Below are positions 31,798 through 39,721 of a stretch of DNA of 64,000 nucleotides, piece after piece; the first letter of the stretch is position 1, and every line of letters begins with the position of its first letter. The notes under the pieces were generated by a model. That model saw only the letters and a program-made list of their open reading frames with translations. It ran no database searches and was not told where the DNA came from. This DNA comes from JACDER01 sp963717765 (GTDB lineage: Bacteria > Actinomycetota > Thermoleophilia > Gaiellales > Gaiellaceae): NCBI GenBank assembly GCA_963717765.1, contig CAVQWX010000007.1, positions 248,001 to 312,000 on the forward strand, written 5' to 3'. Made by a program: the position numbers and the translations under genes.

Positions 31798-33879
31798 ATG
31801 GCCATGACCGTCGATCCGGCCAATCTGCGCCACGGCCGCGTCCGGGGCCGCTACTTCCGTGAGAATTTCGCCCAGGCCGGCATCGATCTCTCCCAGATCG
31901 TCCCCGAGCTGGTGACGAACGCCGATGCGGCGATTGCCGCCGGGCGGCGCGAGCACGGACGGATCCTGCTTCGTATCGGGGCTGCGGATCCCGAGTTTCG
32001 CAGGGCCTGGAAGGCCGCGCTCCGACGGCTGGGGCTGCCGGCGCTCTCGGACTGGCTGCACGAAGTGGTCTGCACCGACGATGGAGAAGGAGTGGACGCC
32101 GGCGCGGTGGAGCGCCGCCTCGGCGCCCTCGGCGTGATTCCCGAGCGCGAAGGTCAGCGGGGGCTGTTCGGTCGCGGCCTGCGCGATGTTTGGCTGGCGC
32201 AGGGCGGCGGTCGAATCCAGGGGGTTCGGGACGACTGTGCAGTGGAGACGTGGTTCATGCCCGCGGCCGGGGACGATCCGTATGTGTACGTCCACGTCCT
32301 CGACGGCCCGGCCACCCGCGCCGTGCGCCGCCGGCTCGGGATCGCCGGCGAGGGGACCCGCGTGACGGTGCCGCTTGCACTGCGCCGGCTGCCGCCGCAC
32401 GCTCGTCTTCGCAGGCTGGTTTCCGATCTCGTTCAGTTGCGGCCGATCCTCGAGGATCGGAATCGCGAGGTGCTCCTCGACCTCCCCGGCGAGCCCATCC
32501 AGCTCATCCGCTATGCGGCTCCCGAGCCGGACCCCGACCGGCCCGTCCTGTTCGAGGGAGACGTGGAGATTCAGTCCGGCCTCTCGGCGCGGGTCGTGGT
32601 TCGGCGCGCCGCTCAGCCGATCGCGCGGAGCCCGTCCCGGGCGGTCCGGCGCGGTGGGCTCGTGATCTACTCGGGGCGGGCCGCGCACGAGTCGACGCTT
32701 GTCGGGCTCGAGAGTCGTCCGGGGGCGCGGCATCTCTACGGCGAAGTTCGGTGTGACGCGATCGAGGCGCTGCAGCGGGAGGCCCTGGATGCGCCGCGAC
32801 CTCAGGTCGTCGTTCGGGTCGATCGCAGCGGACTCAACGAGACGCACCCGCTTGTCCACGGCCTTTACGCGGCACTGGAGCGAATCCTCCGGCCGATCGT
32901 CGACGCAGAGGAGCGGCGGGCAGGCGCGAGGCTGGTCCGGGCCGGGAAGGAGATCGCCGCCCGGGACGAGGTGGGCCTGCGGGCGCTGAACGACGCTCTC
33001 CGAACCGCGTTCGACGCGCCGGGACAGGCGGGGTTCGCGCGAGGCGGCGACCCCTCGGAGCGGCCGCCGGTGGAGGAACGAGCAGGGCTCGAGATCCTCC
33101 CGCACGAACCCTCTCCCTCGACCGCCCCGGCGATCGACGCCGCGATGCGGTTCAAGCAGTCGCCGGTTCGCATCCATGCCGGCGAGCAGCGGACCGTGTC
33201 GCTCCTGTTCGATCCGGCGCGCATCCCGTCCGGCACTTCCATCGAAGTCGCAGCCGACCTGGGTCTCTCGCTCGCGCTTCGCCAGTGGACGGTGCCGGAG
33301 CCGGGGCCTCGTGGCTGGTCGCGCGTGAGCGGGAGACTCCGTGCGCTCGTCTCCGCACAGCCAGGGGGGCGCCTGAGCGTCTTCGCGGAGGCGGGCGCTC
33401 ACGAGGCGGAGCTCGTCGTGCTGGTCGTTCGGCACCATGCGAGTGGTTGGGTGCGCGAGATCGCCCGCAAGGACGAGGACTCTCAGGTAGAGGCCGAGTT
33501 CGAGCCCGAGACCGGCGTCGTCACGGTCTACGAGGGCCGCCGCGAGTTCAAGGCGCTCGAGCGGGCGGCCCGGCAGGCCGGTTTGGCGGCGCGCCGCGCA
33601 CGCGAGTACGTCCCGTATCGGATGCTGGAGGTCGAAGTGGCGGCAAACGCGGTCTACTGGTGGGCTGCCGACCAGATTCTCGATCGCCGGCTGCCGGAAG
33701 AGCGCCCGGTGGACCCCGCCGAGTACGCCGCGGCCGTGCGAATGGAGGCTCAGGCGATCCGGCACCGCTTCCACGACAAGCTCATGAAGGCATTCCTCGG
33801 GCCCGAAGTATTCGAGGGGACTGTCATGACTCAACGGGTCGCTCCACCCGAAAAGCAACTGAGGCTTGCGAGCTCGTGA
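31798..33879 (+). CDS. GHKL-type ATPase of unknown function
   Basis: 693 aa. The N-terminus is a GHKL (Hsp90/MutL/histidine kinase-like) ATPase: E37-L-V-T-N41 gives motif I, CTDDGEGVD (D94-x-G-x-G) motif II, and GLFGRGLRDVWLAQGG the ATP-lid. After residue ~220 there are beta-rich regions (SGLSARVVVRRA; IHAGEQRTVSLLFDP, which resembles an Ig-like fold) and a C-terminal helical part with ANAVYWWAADQIL. No kinase phosphoacceptor, MutL or Hsp90 C-terminal domain is recognisable. A TATTCT box ends 6 nt before ATG. It follows the XRE-nucleotidyltransferase pair and overlaps the HAD gene by 4 nt. Possible roles include a stress or defence ATPase; unproven. Confidence 0.7.
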   Translation: MAMTVDPANLRHGRVRGRYFRENFAQAGIDLSQIVPELVTNADAAIAAGRREHGRILLRIGAADPEFRRAWKAALRRLGLPALSDWLHEVVCTDDGEGVDAGAVERRLGALGVIPEREGQRGLFGRGLRDVWLAQGGGRIQGVRDDCAVETWFMPAAGDDPYVYVHVLDGPATRAVRRRLGIAGEGTRVTVPLALRRLPPHARLRRLVSDLVQLRPILEDRNREVLLDLPGEPIQLIRYAAPEPDPDRPVLFEGDVEIQSGLSARVVVRRAAQPIARSPSRAVRRGGLVIYSGRAAHESTLVGLESRPGARHLYGEVRCDAIEALQREALDAPRPQVVVRVDRSGLNETHPLVHGLYAALERILRPIVDAEERRAGARLVRAGKEIAARDEVGLRALNDALRTAFDAPGQAGFARGGDPSERPPVEERAGLEILPHEPSPSTAPAIDAAMRFKQSPVRIHAGEQRTVSLLFDPARIPSGTSIEVAADLGLSLALRQWTVPEPGPRGWSRVSGRLRALVSAQPGGRLSVFAEAGAHEAELVVLVVRHHASGWVREIARKDEDSQVEAEFEPETGVVTVYEGRREFKALERAARQAGLAARRAREYVPYRMLEVEVAANAVYWWAADQILDRRLPEERPVDPAEYAAAVRMEAQAIRHRFHDKLMKAFLGPEVFEGTVMTQRVAPPEKQLRLASS

Positions 33880-34568
33880 TTCCGACGCCGTCCGCGCGGC
33901 CGCTCGTCCTGTTCGACATCGATGGGACGCTGTTCCTCACCTCGGATCCGCTCGTCGGGCGGGCGACGCTGGACGCCGTCGAGGACGTCTGGAACTTGCG
34001 GCTCCCGCCGGACGCGATCGGGAAGGTCGACCATCCCGGCCAGACCGCCCAGCGGATCACCAGGCTCGTGCTCGAGGCGGCCGGCGTCGACGACGAGCAC
34101 ATCGATGCCGGGCTCCCACGCTGGTGCGAGCTCGTCTCCGGCCGTTACCTCGAGCTGCTCGCCGACTCGGACACCTCCCACTGGGAGGCTGCCCCAGGCG
34201 CTCCCGAGACACTCGAGAAGCTCTCGGAGCGCGCACAAGTTGTCCTCATGACCGGCAACCCGGAGCCGATGGCCCGGGCACGGATGGAGAGGCTCGGGCT
34301 TGAGCCATTCTTCCCGGAGGGGCAGGGAGCGTTCGGCTGCGACGCCGAGCACCGGGTCGACCTCATTCGCATCGCGCGCGAGCGCGCAGGGGGCGTGCCC
34401 GCGGAGAACACGTGGGCGGTGGGGGACACGCCGCGCGACGTCGAGGGCGCGCACGCCGCCGGAATCCGCTGCGTCGGGATCACGCTCGGCCGCTACGGGC
34501 GAGACGATCTGGCGGACGCCGAGGCGGTCGTGGAAGAGTTCCCCGACCTCCTCCGGGTCCTTCCCTAA
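33876..34568 (+). CDS. HAD-superfamily hydrolase (phosphoglycolate phosphatase-like)
   Basis: 230 aa from GTG 33876 (GTGA overlap). Motif I is LVLFDIDGTLFLT, motif II VVLMTGNPEPMARAR and motif III/IV ENTWAVGDTPRDVEGAHAAG. A helical cap lies between residues 20 and 90. The closest pattern is the Gph/PGP group of C1-capped phosphatases. The gene is coupled to the GHKL ATPase upstream. The structured element at 34583 begins 15 nt after its stop. Confidence 0.85.
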   Translation: MIPTPSARPLVLFDIDGTLFLTSDPLVGRATLDAVEDVWNLRLPPDAIGKVDHPGQTAQRITRLVLEAAGVDDEHIDAGLPRWCELVSGRYLELLADSDTSHWEAAPGAPETLEKLSERAQVVLMTGNPEPMARARMERLGLEPFFPEGQGAFGCDAEHRVDLIRIARERAGGVPAENTWAVGDTPRDVEGAHAAGIRCVGITLGRYGRDDLADAEAVVEEFPDLLRVLP

Positions 34569-34582
34569 GGAGGCCCGAACGA

Positions 34583-34719
34583 AGGGAGCACGGGCCGCCC
34601 GGCCGCGCTGCGCGGCGCGATGCGGCGTCCTCAGTCGCGCCCGTATCCTCCGGATACGCGCGCTCCCTGCGTCCTTGCCTCGCATCCGCGCAGCGCACCC
34701 GGATCGGCGCGTGATCCCT
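34583..34719 (+). ncRNA. Structured intergenic element, copy A (covaries with copy B at 58760)
   Basis: The 137-nt region can fold as a rod. Closing stem 34583-34592/34710-34719 has 9 of 10 pairs. Middle stem 34605-34615/34686-34696 has 11 perfect pairs, continued after a 4-nt bulge by 34620-34624/34681-34685. Apical hairpin is 34642-34648/34652-34658 with a 3-nt loop. Core sequence GATGCGGCGTCCTCAGTCGC and the downstream CTCCCTGCGTCC are shared with copy B, while the stem sequences differ yet still pair. It begins 15 nt after the HAD stop, so it may be a 3'-UTR element, terminator or stand-alone RNA; the transcribed strand is not proven. Confidence 0.7.
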
Positions 34720-34732
34720 CCGTCCGGACCTC

Positions 34733-34738
34733 TAAACT
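34733..34738 (+). promoter_or_regulatory. -10 box of the aminotransferase gene
   Basis: TAAACT matches the -10 consensus well and ends 6 nt before ATG 34745, so the transcript would be leaderless and would exclude the structured element upstream. Confidence 0.45.
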
Positions 34739-34744
34739 CGCACG

Positions 34745-35817
34745 ATGATCTCCTTCGCCCGCGGAGTGCCCGGCCCGGACTGCCTGCCGGTCGACGAGAT
34801 CGGGCAGTGCACGCTCGCCGTCCTGCAACGCGAGGAGCGCGACGCGCCGCAGTACGGCCCTCCGTCCGGCTTCCCGCCTCTGCGCAAGCTGCTGGCCGAG
34901 CGGCACGGCGTCGAAACCGAGCAGGTCTTCATCTCCAACGGCTCGCTGCAGGGGCTCGCCTTCCTCTGGCAGCACCTGCTGCGCGGCGACAACAAGCGCG
35001 TTCTGGTCGAGGCGCCGACGTACGACCGCCCGCTGAAGATCCTCACAGGGCTCGGCGCCGAGATCGAAGGCATCCCGATGGACGACGACGGCCTCGACCT
35101 CGCCGCGCTCGAACGCGCTCTCGAGGACGAGCCTGCGTTCCTGTACACGATCCCGACCTTCCAGAACCCGAGCGGCCGCACGCTCTCGCTCGAGCGCCGG
35201 CAGCGCGCTGATCGAGCTGGCGGACGAGCGCGACCTGCTCGTGATCGAGGACGATCCCTACGGTCTCGTCCGCTTCGAGGGCGAGCCGCTCCCGTCCCTG
35301 CTCGAGCTCGCTCCCGCCGGCCGCGTCCTCTACTCGTGCTCGTTCTCGAAGACGATCGCGCCGGGGCTCAGGGTCGGGTACCAGATCCTCACGCCGGAGC
35401 TCGCCGGCGCGGTCGAGGCGATTGCGGTATCGACATACGTCTCGCCCGCCATCTTCACAGAGGCGATCGTGTGGGAGTTCCTCCGCACCGGCCTGCTCGA
35501 GCCGAATCTCGACCCGCGCGGGTGCGAAGCTGCGCGCGCGGCGCGACGCGATGCTGGAGGCGCTCGAGCGCGAGCTTCCCGGCTGCGACTTGGAGCCGGC
35601 CCGAGGGCGGCTACTTCATCTGGCTCGACCTGCCCGGCGGCGTGGACGCGGGCGAGCTGCTCGGCAGGCCGAGGAGAACGGCGTGACCTTCGTGAAGGGC
35701 GCGGACTTCTTCGCCGGCTCCGGCGGTGAGAGCGCGGCGCGGCTCGCGTTCAGCTTCGCGCAGCCCGGACGGAGATCACCGAGGGCGTCGGCATGCTTGC
35801 TTCAGCGGTCCGCCTGA
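34745..35817 (+). pseudogene. PLP-dependent aminotransferase (LysN/MocR-type class I), frameshifted about five times
   Basis: Conserved class I aminotransferase sequence runs through three frames. Frame 2 covers FARGVPGPDCLP, PPSGFPPLRKLLAERHG and TIPTFQNPSGRTLS; frame 3 covers LVIEDDPYGLVRFEG and the PLP-lysine segment YSCSFSKTIAPGLRVGYQI; then come LRARRDAMLEALERELPG (frame 1), EGGYFIWLDLPGG (frame 2), EENGVTFVKGADFFAGS (frame 1) and TEITEGVGMLASAVRL (another frame). Changes fall near 35200, 35520, 35598, 35672 and 35770, often in GC-rich runs. The protein would be a 2-aminoadipate or similar aminotransferase of ~350 aa. Because all parts remain recognisable, recent decay or uncorrected sequencing indels are equally plausible. 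Confidence 0.8.
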
Positions 35818-36105
35818 CTTCGCGCGCCGGCTGCGGCGCCGGCCTAGCCCGAGGGCCAGCAGCCCGACGATCGCCCCGAGGATCAGGGTGACGAGAATCA
35901 GCCAGATCAGGGAGCTGTGCGTCGTCCCGAAGATCCAGTGGATCTCGACCCGGTGCGTGTTGTCGATTGCGAACCAGATGACGTAGGCGACCACGAGAGC
36001 TATCGCGATGACGATCAGCCACGCGCGTGCCTCGTTGCGCTGCGGGCGGCTTCCGGACGGGCGGGGCGGCTCGGGCGAGCCGGGTGTCCCCGCCGGCTCG
36101 GTCAT
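35776..36105 (-). CDS. LapA/DUF1049-type small membrane protein
   Basis: 109 aa from ATG 36105. A proline-rich cytoplasmic N-terminus (PGSPEPPRPSGSRPQ) precedes two transmembrane helices, AWLIVIAIALVVAYVIWFAI and SLIWLILVTLILGAIVGLLA, and a basic tail LGRRRSRRAK. This is the lipopolysaccharide-assembly-A domain layout; actinobacteria have such proteins without LPS. Its start overlaps the stop of the upstream Cys-rich gene (ATGA). Its 3' end overlaps the tail of the frameshifted aminotransferase. Confidence 0.75.
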   Translation of the reverse strand: MTEPAGTPGSPEPPRPSGSRPQRNEARAWLIVIAIALVVAYVIWFAIDNTHRVEIHWIFGTTHSSLIWLILVTLILGAIVGLLALGLGRRRSRRAKSGGPLKQACRRPR

Positions 36106-36284
36106 GCCGAGCGCTCGGCGAGCTCGCCCAGCTGCCTGGGCAGCAGGCGCGGCTGGCGCGGCGGAACGAGCGACCCGCGGCTATGCGCGCGGAACGTCGG
36201 GCACGGCTCGGCGAGCACGAGCGCGCAGAGCCCCGCCCGCCGGAAATAACAGTCGTCGCACGTGATTCCGCTGCGCTTCCGCAC
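36102..36284 (-). CDS. Small four-cysteine protein
   Basis: 60 aa. The frame is open to a TTG at 36347, but that codon lies between the -35 and -10 of a good promoter (36327-36354), so GTG 36284, just after AGAGG, is preferred. The sequence has C-x2-C-x7-C-x7-C (CDDCYFRRAGLCALVLAEPC), suited to zinc or an Fe-S cluster, and a proline/arginine-rich tail. I do not know the family. It is co-transcribed with the LapA-like gene through a 4-nt overlap. Confidence 0.6.
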   Translation of the reverse strand: MRKRSGITCDDCYFRRAGLCALVLAEPCPTFRAHSRGSLVPPRQPRLLPRQLGELAERSA

Positions 36285-36326
36285 CCCTCTGGGCCCCCCT
36301 CCCGTGTGCCGCTGGACGAAGGGGCA

Positions 36327-36354
36327 ACTATAGGACGATTGGCTCAAATTTCAA
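36327..36354 (-). promoter_or_regulatory. Predicted promoter of the Cys-rich/LapA operon
   Basis: Minus strand TTGAAA (36354-36349) and TATAGT (36332-36327) are spaced by 16 nt in an AT-rich patch. It is the best-matching sigma70-type promoter in the window. Confidence 0.6.
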
Positions 36355-36419
36355 GAGTTGCCTAAACGGAAATTCATGGAATTTCCGAGAGTTTCTAGTC
36401 GGACAAAAGTACCGTGAAA

Positions 36420-37430
36420 TCACGATTTCGGAGGCACTGTTGCCAGCTTGCGCAACGCCTGTTGAAAGCTGTTCACAGGGATGACGCGCATGCTTCCGGC
36501 GAACTTCCGAGCCTCCGCCGCGTTGTCCCCAGCGGGGACCATCAGGATGTCCACATGCGACCGCTTCGCCTCGATCGTTTTCTGCTCCACGCCGCCGATC
36601 GGCAGCACCGACCCGTCCAACTGGAGCTCGCCGGTCGCCGCGACCTTGTACCCCCGGTCGACGTTGCGGCCGAGCTTCTCCATGATCTCGAGGGCGAATG
36701 CGAGCCCCGCCGAGGGGCCGACGACGGAGCCCGCCTGGATCTTCACCGGGAACGGCAGCTTGATGTTCGCGCTCTGGTCGATGATCACGCCGATCACCGG
36801 CTGGCCGCTTTCGTCCTTCGTCCGTAGCTCGACCGTGCGCAGTCCCTTCGAGTCGCGCACGCCCAGGCGGACGAGCTCGCCCGGCTCGTGCCGGCGGATG
36901 AGGCGGCGAAGCTCACTCGGCCCCTGCACAGCGCGGCCGTCGACCGAAACGATCACGTCGCTCGGCTCGAGCTTCCCGACCGCCGGTGTCCCTGGGACGA
37001 CCTCGGCGATCTCGGCGCCGTTGCGGTGCTCGAGCACCTTGTAGCCGAGCTGTTTGAGCGCCACGGCGGCGGCCAGGCTCTGCGACTGGGACATGTCGTG
37101 CTCGTCGATCTTGCGCTGCGCGCTCTCGCTCACACCCGGCGGCCGCAGGGCCGCTGCGGGGACGAGCGTGGCGCCGTCGTCCCGCACCGCGGGAATGAGG
37201 CGCTCGAGCAGGTTCGCCTTCCGTACGAGGACCGCCAGAAAGAACAGCTCGCCCTTGTCGTCCCCTTTGGCCCGGTTCCTGGGAACGTGGACGAGCGGCG
37301 AGACCCGACGGGCCGTGTCCGGCAGGAGCAGGTAGCTGTCGGAGGGGGCGAGCCAGAGGACGAGCGCCGCCACCACCAGTAGGGCGAGCCCGCCGAGCGC
37401 CAGCCGCACGGGGGTGAGGGTGCGCTTCAC
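36420..37430 (-). CDS. PDZ-Lon (S16) membrane-anchored serine protease, YlbL-like
   Basis: 336 aa. An N-terminal anchor (LALGGLALLVVAALVLWLA) is followed by an extracytoplasmic domain, a PDZ domain (AEVVPGTPAVGKLEPSDVIVSVDG) and a C-terminal Lon-type proteolytic domain. The catalytic dyad is visible: Ser in SVVGPSAGLAFALEI and Lys in GGVEQKTIEAKR. The protein lacks an AAA+ ATPase domain, as in the SepIVA/YlbL group, so it degrades or trims specific exported substrates. GTG 37430 follows a TACGCT box by 6 nt, indicating a leaderless mRNA. Confidence 0.92.
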   Translation of the reverse strand: MKRTLTPVRLALGGLALLVVAALVLWLAPSDSYLLLPDTARRVSPLVHVPRNRAKGDDKGELFFLAVLVRKANLLERLIPAVRDDGATLVPAAALRPPGVSESAQRKIDEHDMSQSQSLAAAVALKQLGYKVLEHRNGAEIAEVVPGTPAVGKLEPSDVIVSVDGRAVQGPSELRRLIRRHEPGELVRLGVRDSKGLRTVELRTKDESGQPVIGVIIDQSANIKLPFPVKIQAGSVVGPSAGLAFALEIMEKLGRNVDRGYKVAATGELQLDGSVLPIGGVEQKTIEAKRSHVDILMVPAGDNAAEARKFAGSMRVIPVNSFQQALRKLATVPPKS

Positions 37431-37507
37431 ACGACAAGCGTAGAGCGCGAGGGGAGTCGACCGACCCGCGAGAGGCCTGGATCGGCGCCGCCGGTATTCG
37501 TCTCAAT

Positions 37508-37537
37508 TTGCACTTCGGCTGCCGATCGCATCACAAT
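37508..37537 (+). promoter_or_regulatory. Predicted promoter of the aldehyde dehydrogenase gene
   Basis: TTGCAC (37508-37513) and CACAAT (37532-37537) are spaced by 18 nt; the box ends 5 nt before ATG 37543. That ATG is out of frame with the dehydrogenase, which suggests a base missing or added near 37556-37565. Confidence 0.4.
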
Positions 37538-37609
37538 CGGCCATGGTCTCCGTAGGACACGGATGTCCTGTCGGCCGAGAACCTCATAGCAGGCGCCCAC
37601 GAGCCCGCA

Positions 37610-38992
37610 GTGGGCGGCGAGATCTTCGAAAAGATCGCGCCGTCGACAGGCGAGCTGCTGTGTCTCGTCGCATCCTCGGGCCTCGCCGACGTTCAGCGGG
37701 CAGTCGACGCAGCCGTCGCTGCGCAACCTGAGTGGGGCGCGCGCACACCCGTCGAGCGTGGGATGGTGATTCGCTCGATCGCCCGCCTCCTCGAGGACGA
37801 GCGCGAAGCGCTTGCGGAGACCATCTCGGCCGAGACGGGCAAGTCTTTGGCCGACGCGGGAGCGGAGGTCGATGCTGCGACCGAGTTCGCGTACTTCATG
37901 GCGGGAGAGGGCCGCCGCTTCTACGGCAAGACCATGCCGAGCGCGACGCCCAACCGACAGGCATTCACGCTCCGGCAGCCGCTCGGGGTGGCGGGGGTGA
38001 TCGTGGCTGCGAATACGCCGCTCACGAACATCGCGTGGAAGGTCTTTCCGGCGCTCCTGTGCGGGAACGCGGTCGTTCTCAAGGCGTCGGAGCACGCGCC
38101 GCTCACCGCTCTGGCCTTCGCGCGGCTCGCGGTGCGCGCAGGTCTCTCTCCCGGGGTTCTCGATCTCATCCACGGATACGGGCCGGATGCAGGCATGCCG
38201 CTCGCCGCAGATCCACGCGTCGACGTCGTCTCGTTCACGGGCTCGACTCCCGTCGGGAGGGCCATCGCGCGGGTGGCCGGTGCCCGCCTGGCAAAGGTCT
38301 CGCTCGCGCTCGGCGGCAAGAACCCGTTCGTCGTCTGCGACGACGCCGACCTCGCACGCGCAACCGAAGCGGCGGCGCTCTCGGCGTTCTCCAACGCGGG
38401 CCAGCGGTGCGCGTCGGGGTCGCGGCTCATCGTCTTCGCCGGCGTGTACGACGAGTTCACGGCTCGTCTGCTCGCTCGGCTAGACGCCGACCCGAGCAGG
38501 GAAGTGGGGCCGGTGATGACCGAACAGCAGCTCGAGCGCATACTCGTCGCGCTCGACCGCGCTCGGGAGCTGGGAGCGCGGGTCCTGACGGGTGGGGAGC
38601 GCCTGGCCGCCCCGGGCTTCTTCGTCGAGCCGACGATCGTCGAGAACGTTCCGCCGGACAGCGACCTCGTCTGTAGCGAGCTCTTCGGCCCGATCGCCAC
38701 TCTCCACCGTGTGCGCTCGTTCGAGCAGGCGATGACGCTCGCCAACGCGAGCCCGTACGGGCTGACGGCCGCCGTGTGGACGCGGAGCATCGCGCGCGCC
38801 CAAGAGTTCGTGCGCGGCATCGTCGCCGGAGGGGTCCAGGTAAACGGCCCGTCGTACGGTTTCGAGCCGCACGTCCCGTTCGGCGGCGAGCGCGATTCCG
38901 GGACGGGCTGGCGCGAGGCCGGCACCGAGTCCCTCGACGTGTACTCCTCCTGGAAGACGGTCTACGTCACGCACGACCCGGTCGAGGTCTGA
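37610..38992 (+). CDS. NAD(P)-dependent aldehyde dehydrogenase
   Basis: 460 aa from GTG 37610. The frame is open to 37556 and that stretch reads like a normal ALDH N-terminus (SAENLIAGAHEP), so the real protein is probably ~20 residues longer and begins at ATG 37543 with a one-base frame change. Motifs: GVIVAANTPLTNIAWKVFPA, VVSFTGSTPVGRAI (NAD site), LALGGKNPFVV with the general-base Glu replaced by Gly-Gly-Lys context, SNAGQRCASGSR with the catalytic Cys, and ELFGPIATLHRV. It starts a cluster with a nucleotide-sugar enzyme and glycosyltransferases. The substrate is unknown. Confidence 0.85.
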   Translation: MGGEIFEKIAPSTGELLCLVASSGLADVQRAVDAAVAAQPEWGARTPVERGMVIRSIARLLEDEREALAETISAETGKSLADAGAEVDAATEFAYFMAGEGRRFYGKTMPSATPNRQAFTLRQPLGVAGVIVAANTPLTNIAWKVFPALLCGNAVVLKASEHAPLTALAFARLAVRAGLSPGVLDLIHGYGPDAGMPLAADPRVDVVSFTGSTPVGRAIARVAGARLAKVSLALGGKNPFVVCDDADLARATEAAALSAFSNAGQRCASGSRLIVFAGVYDEFTARLLARLDADPSREVGPVMTEQQLERILVALDRARELGARVLTGGERLAAPGFFVEPTIVENVPPDSDLVCSELFGPIATLHRVRSFEQAMTLANASPYGLTAAVWTRSIARAQEFVRGIVAGGVQVNGPSYGFEPHVPFGGERDSGTGWREAGTESLDVYSSWKTVYVTHDPVEV

Positions 38993-39721
38993 GTGCCCAC
39001 GATCGTCGCGCTCATACCGGCAAAGGGGACGTCTCTCAGAGTGGCGGAGAAGAACATCCGTCCACTCGCCGGGCACCCTCTGCTCGCCTACACGATCGGC
39101 CCAGCCCGGGAAAGTGGCCTGTTCACCGACGTCGTCGTCTCGACCGAATCGCCGGAGGTCGCGGACATCGCCACGCGTTACCGCGCGAGTGTCGTGTACC
39201 GGCCCGCCGAGCTTGCACAGCCGCATTCGCTCGACATCGAGTGGGTGCTCGACGCGATGGCGGACCGGGCCGAAGACGCGTTCGCCATCCTGCGGCCGAC
39301 GAGCCCGTTCCGGACAGTCGCCGGCATCAAGCGCGCGTGGCGGCGGCTACTCGAGACGTCCGACCGAGCCGACTCGATCAGGGCGGTCGAGCGCTGCCGA
39401 CAGCATCCGGCCAAGATGTGGCACCTCGACGACGAGCTTCTTCGGCCCGTCCTTGCGCACTCGCGGCGGGGATCGCCGCCACATTCGCTGCCCTATCAGC
39501 TGCTGCCCGAGGTCTGGGTCCAGAACTCGAGCCTCGAGATGGCGTGGCGCCACGTACTCGACGGTCCACGGCCCACCATCTCAGGCGAGCGGATTGCACC
39601 GTTCTTCACGGAGGGCACCGAGGGCTTCTCGATCGACTACCCCCAGGACTTCGACCTCGCCGAGTGGCTCATCGCGCGCCGCGCGGTCGAGCTTCCCGCG
39701 GCCTTCGAGGCGGTGCGTTGA
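38993..39721 (+). CDS. Cytidylyltransferase, CMP-sialic/nonulosonic-acid synthetase family
   Basis: 242 aa. VALIPAKGTSLRVAEKNIRPLAGHPLLAYTI matches the NeuA/KdsB nucleotide-binding loop (A-K-G-x-S-x-R-x-x-x-K-N). VVVSTESPEVADIA and AFAILRPTSPFRTV are further family motifs, and GFSIDYPQDFDLAEWL is the C-terminal metal/CTP signature. It activates a sugar acid or sugar alcohol phosphate with CTP. GTG 38993 directly follows the dehydrogenase stop. Together with the next genes it suggests synthesis of a surface glycan. Confidence 0.85.
   Translation: MPTIVALIPAKGTSLRVAEKNIRPLAGHPLLAYTIGPARESGLFTDVVVSTESPEVADIATRYRASVVYRPAELAQPHSLDIEWVLDAMADRAEDAFAILRPTSPFRTVAGIKRAWRRLLETSDRADSIRAVERCRQHPAKMWHLDDELLRPVLAHSRRGSPPHSLPYQLLPEVWVQNSSLEMAWRHVLDGPRPTISGERIAPFFTEGTEGFSIDYPQDFDLAEWLIARRAVELPAAFEAVR

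Noticed and set aside
31171..33858. An 895-codon minus-strand open frame opposite the GHKL ATPase
   Set aside because: It is the high-GC antisense shadow; the plus-strand frame holds clear GHKL motifs and a start with a -10 box, while the antisense has no recognisable domain.
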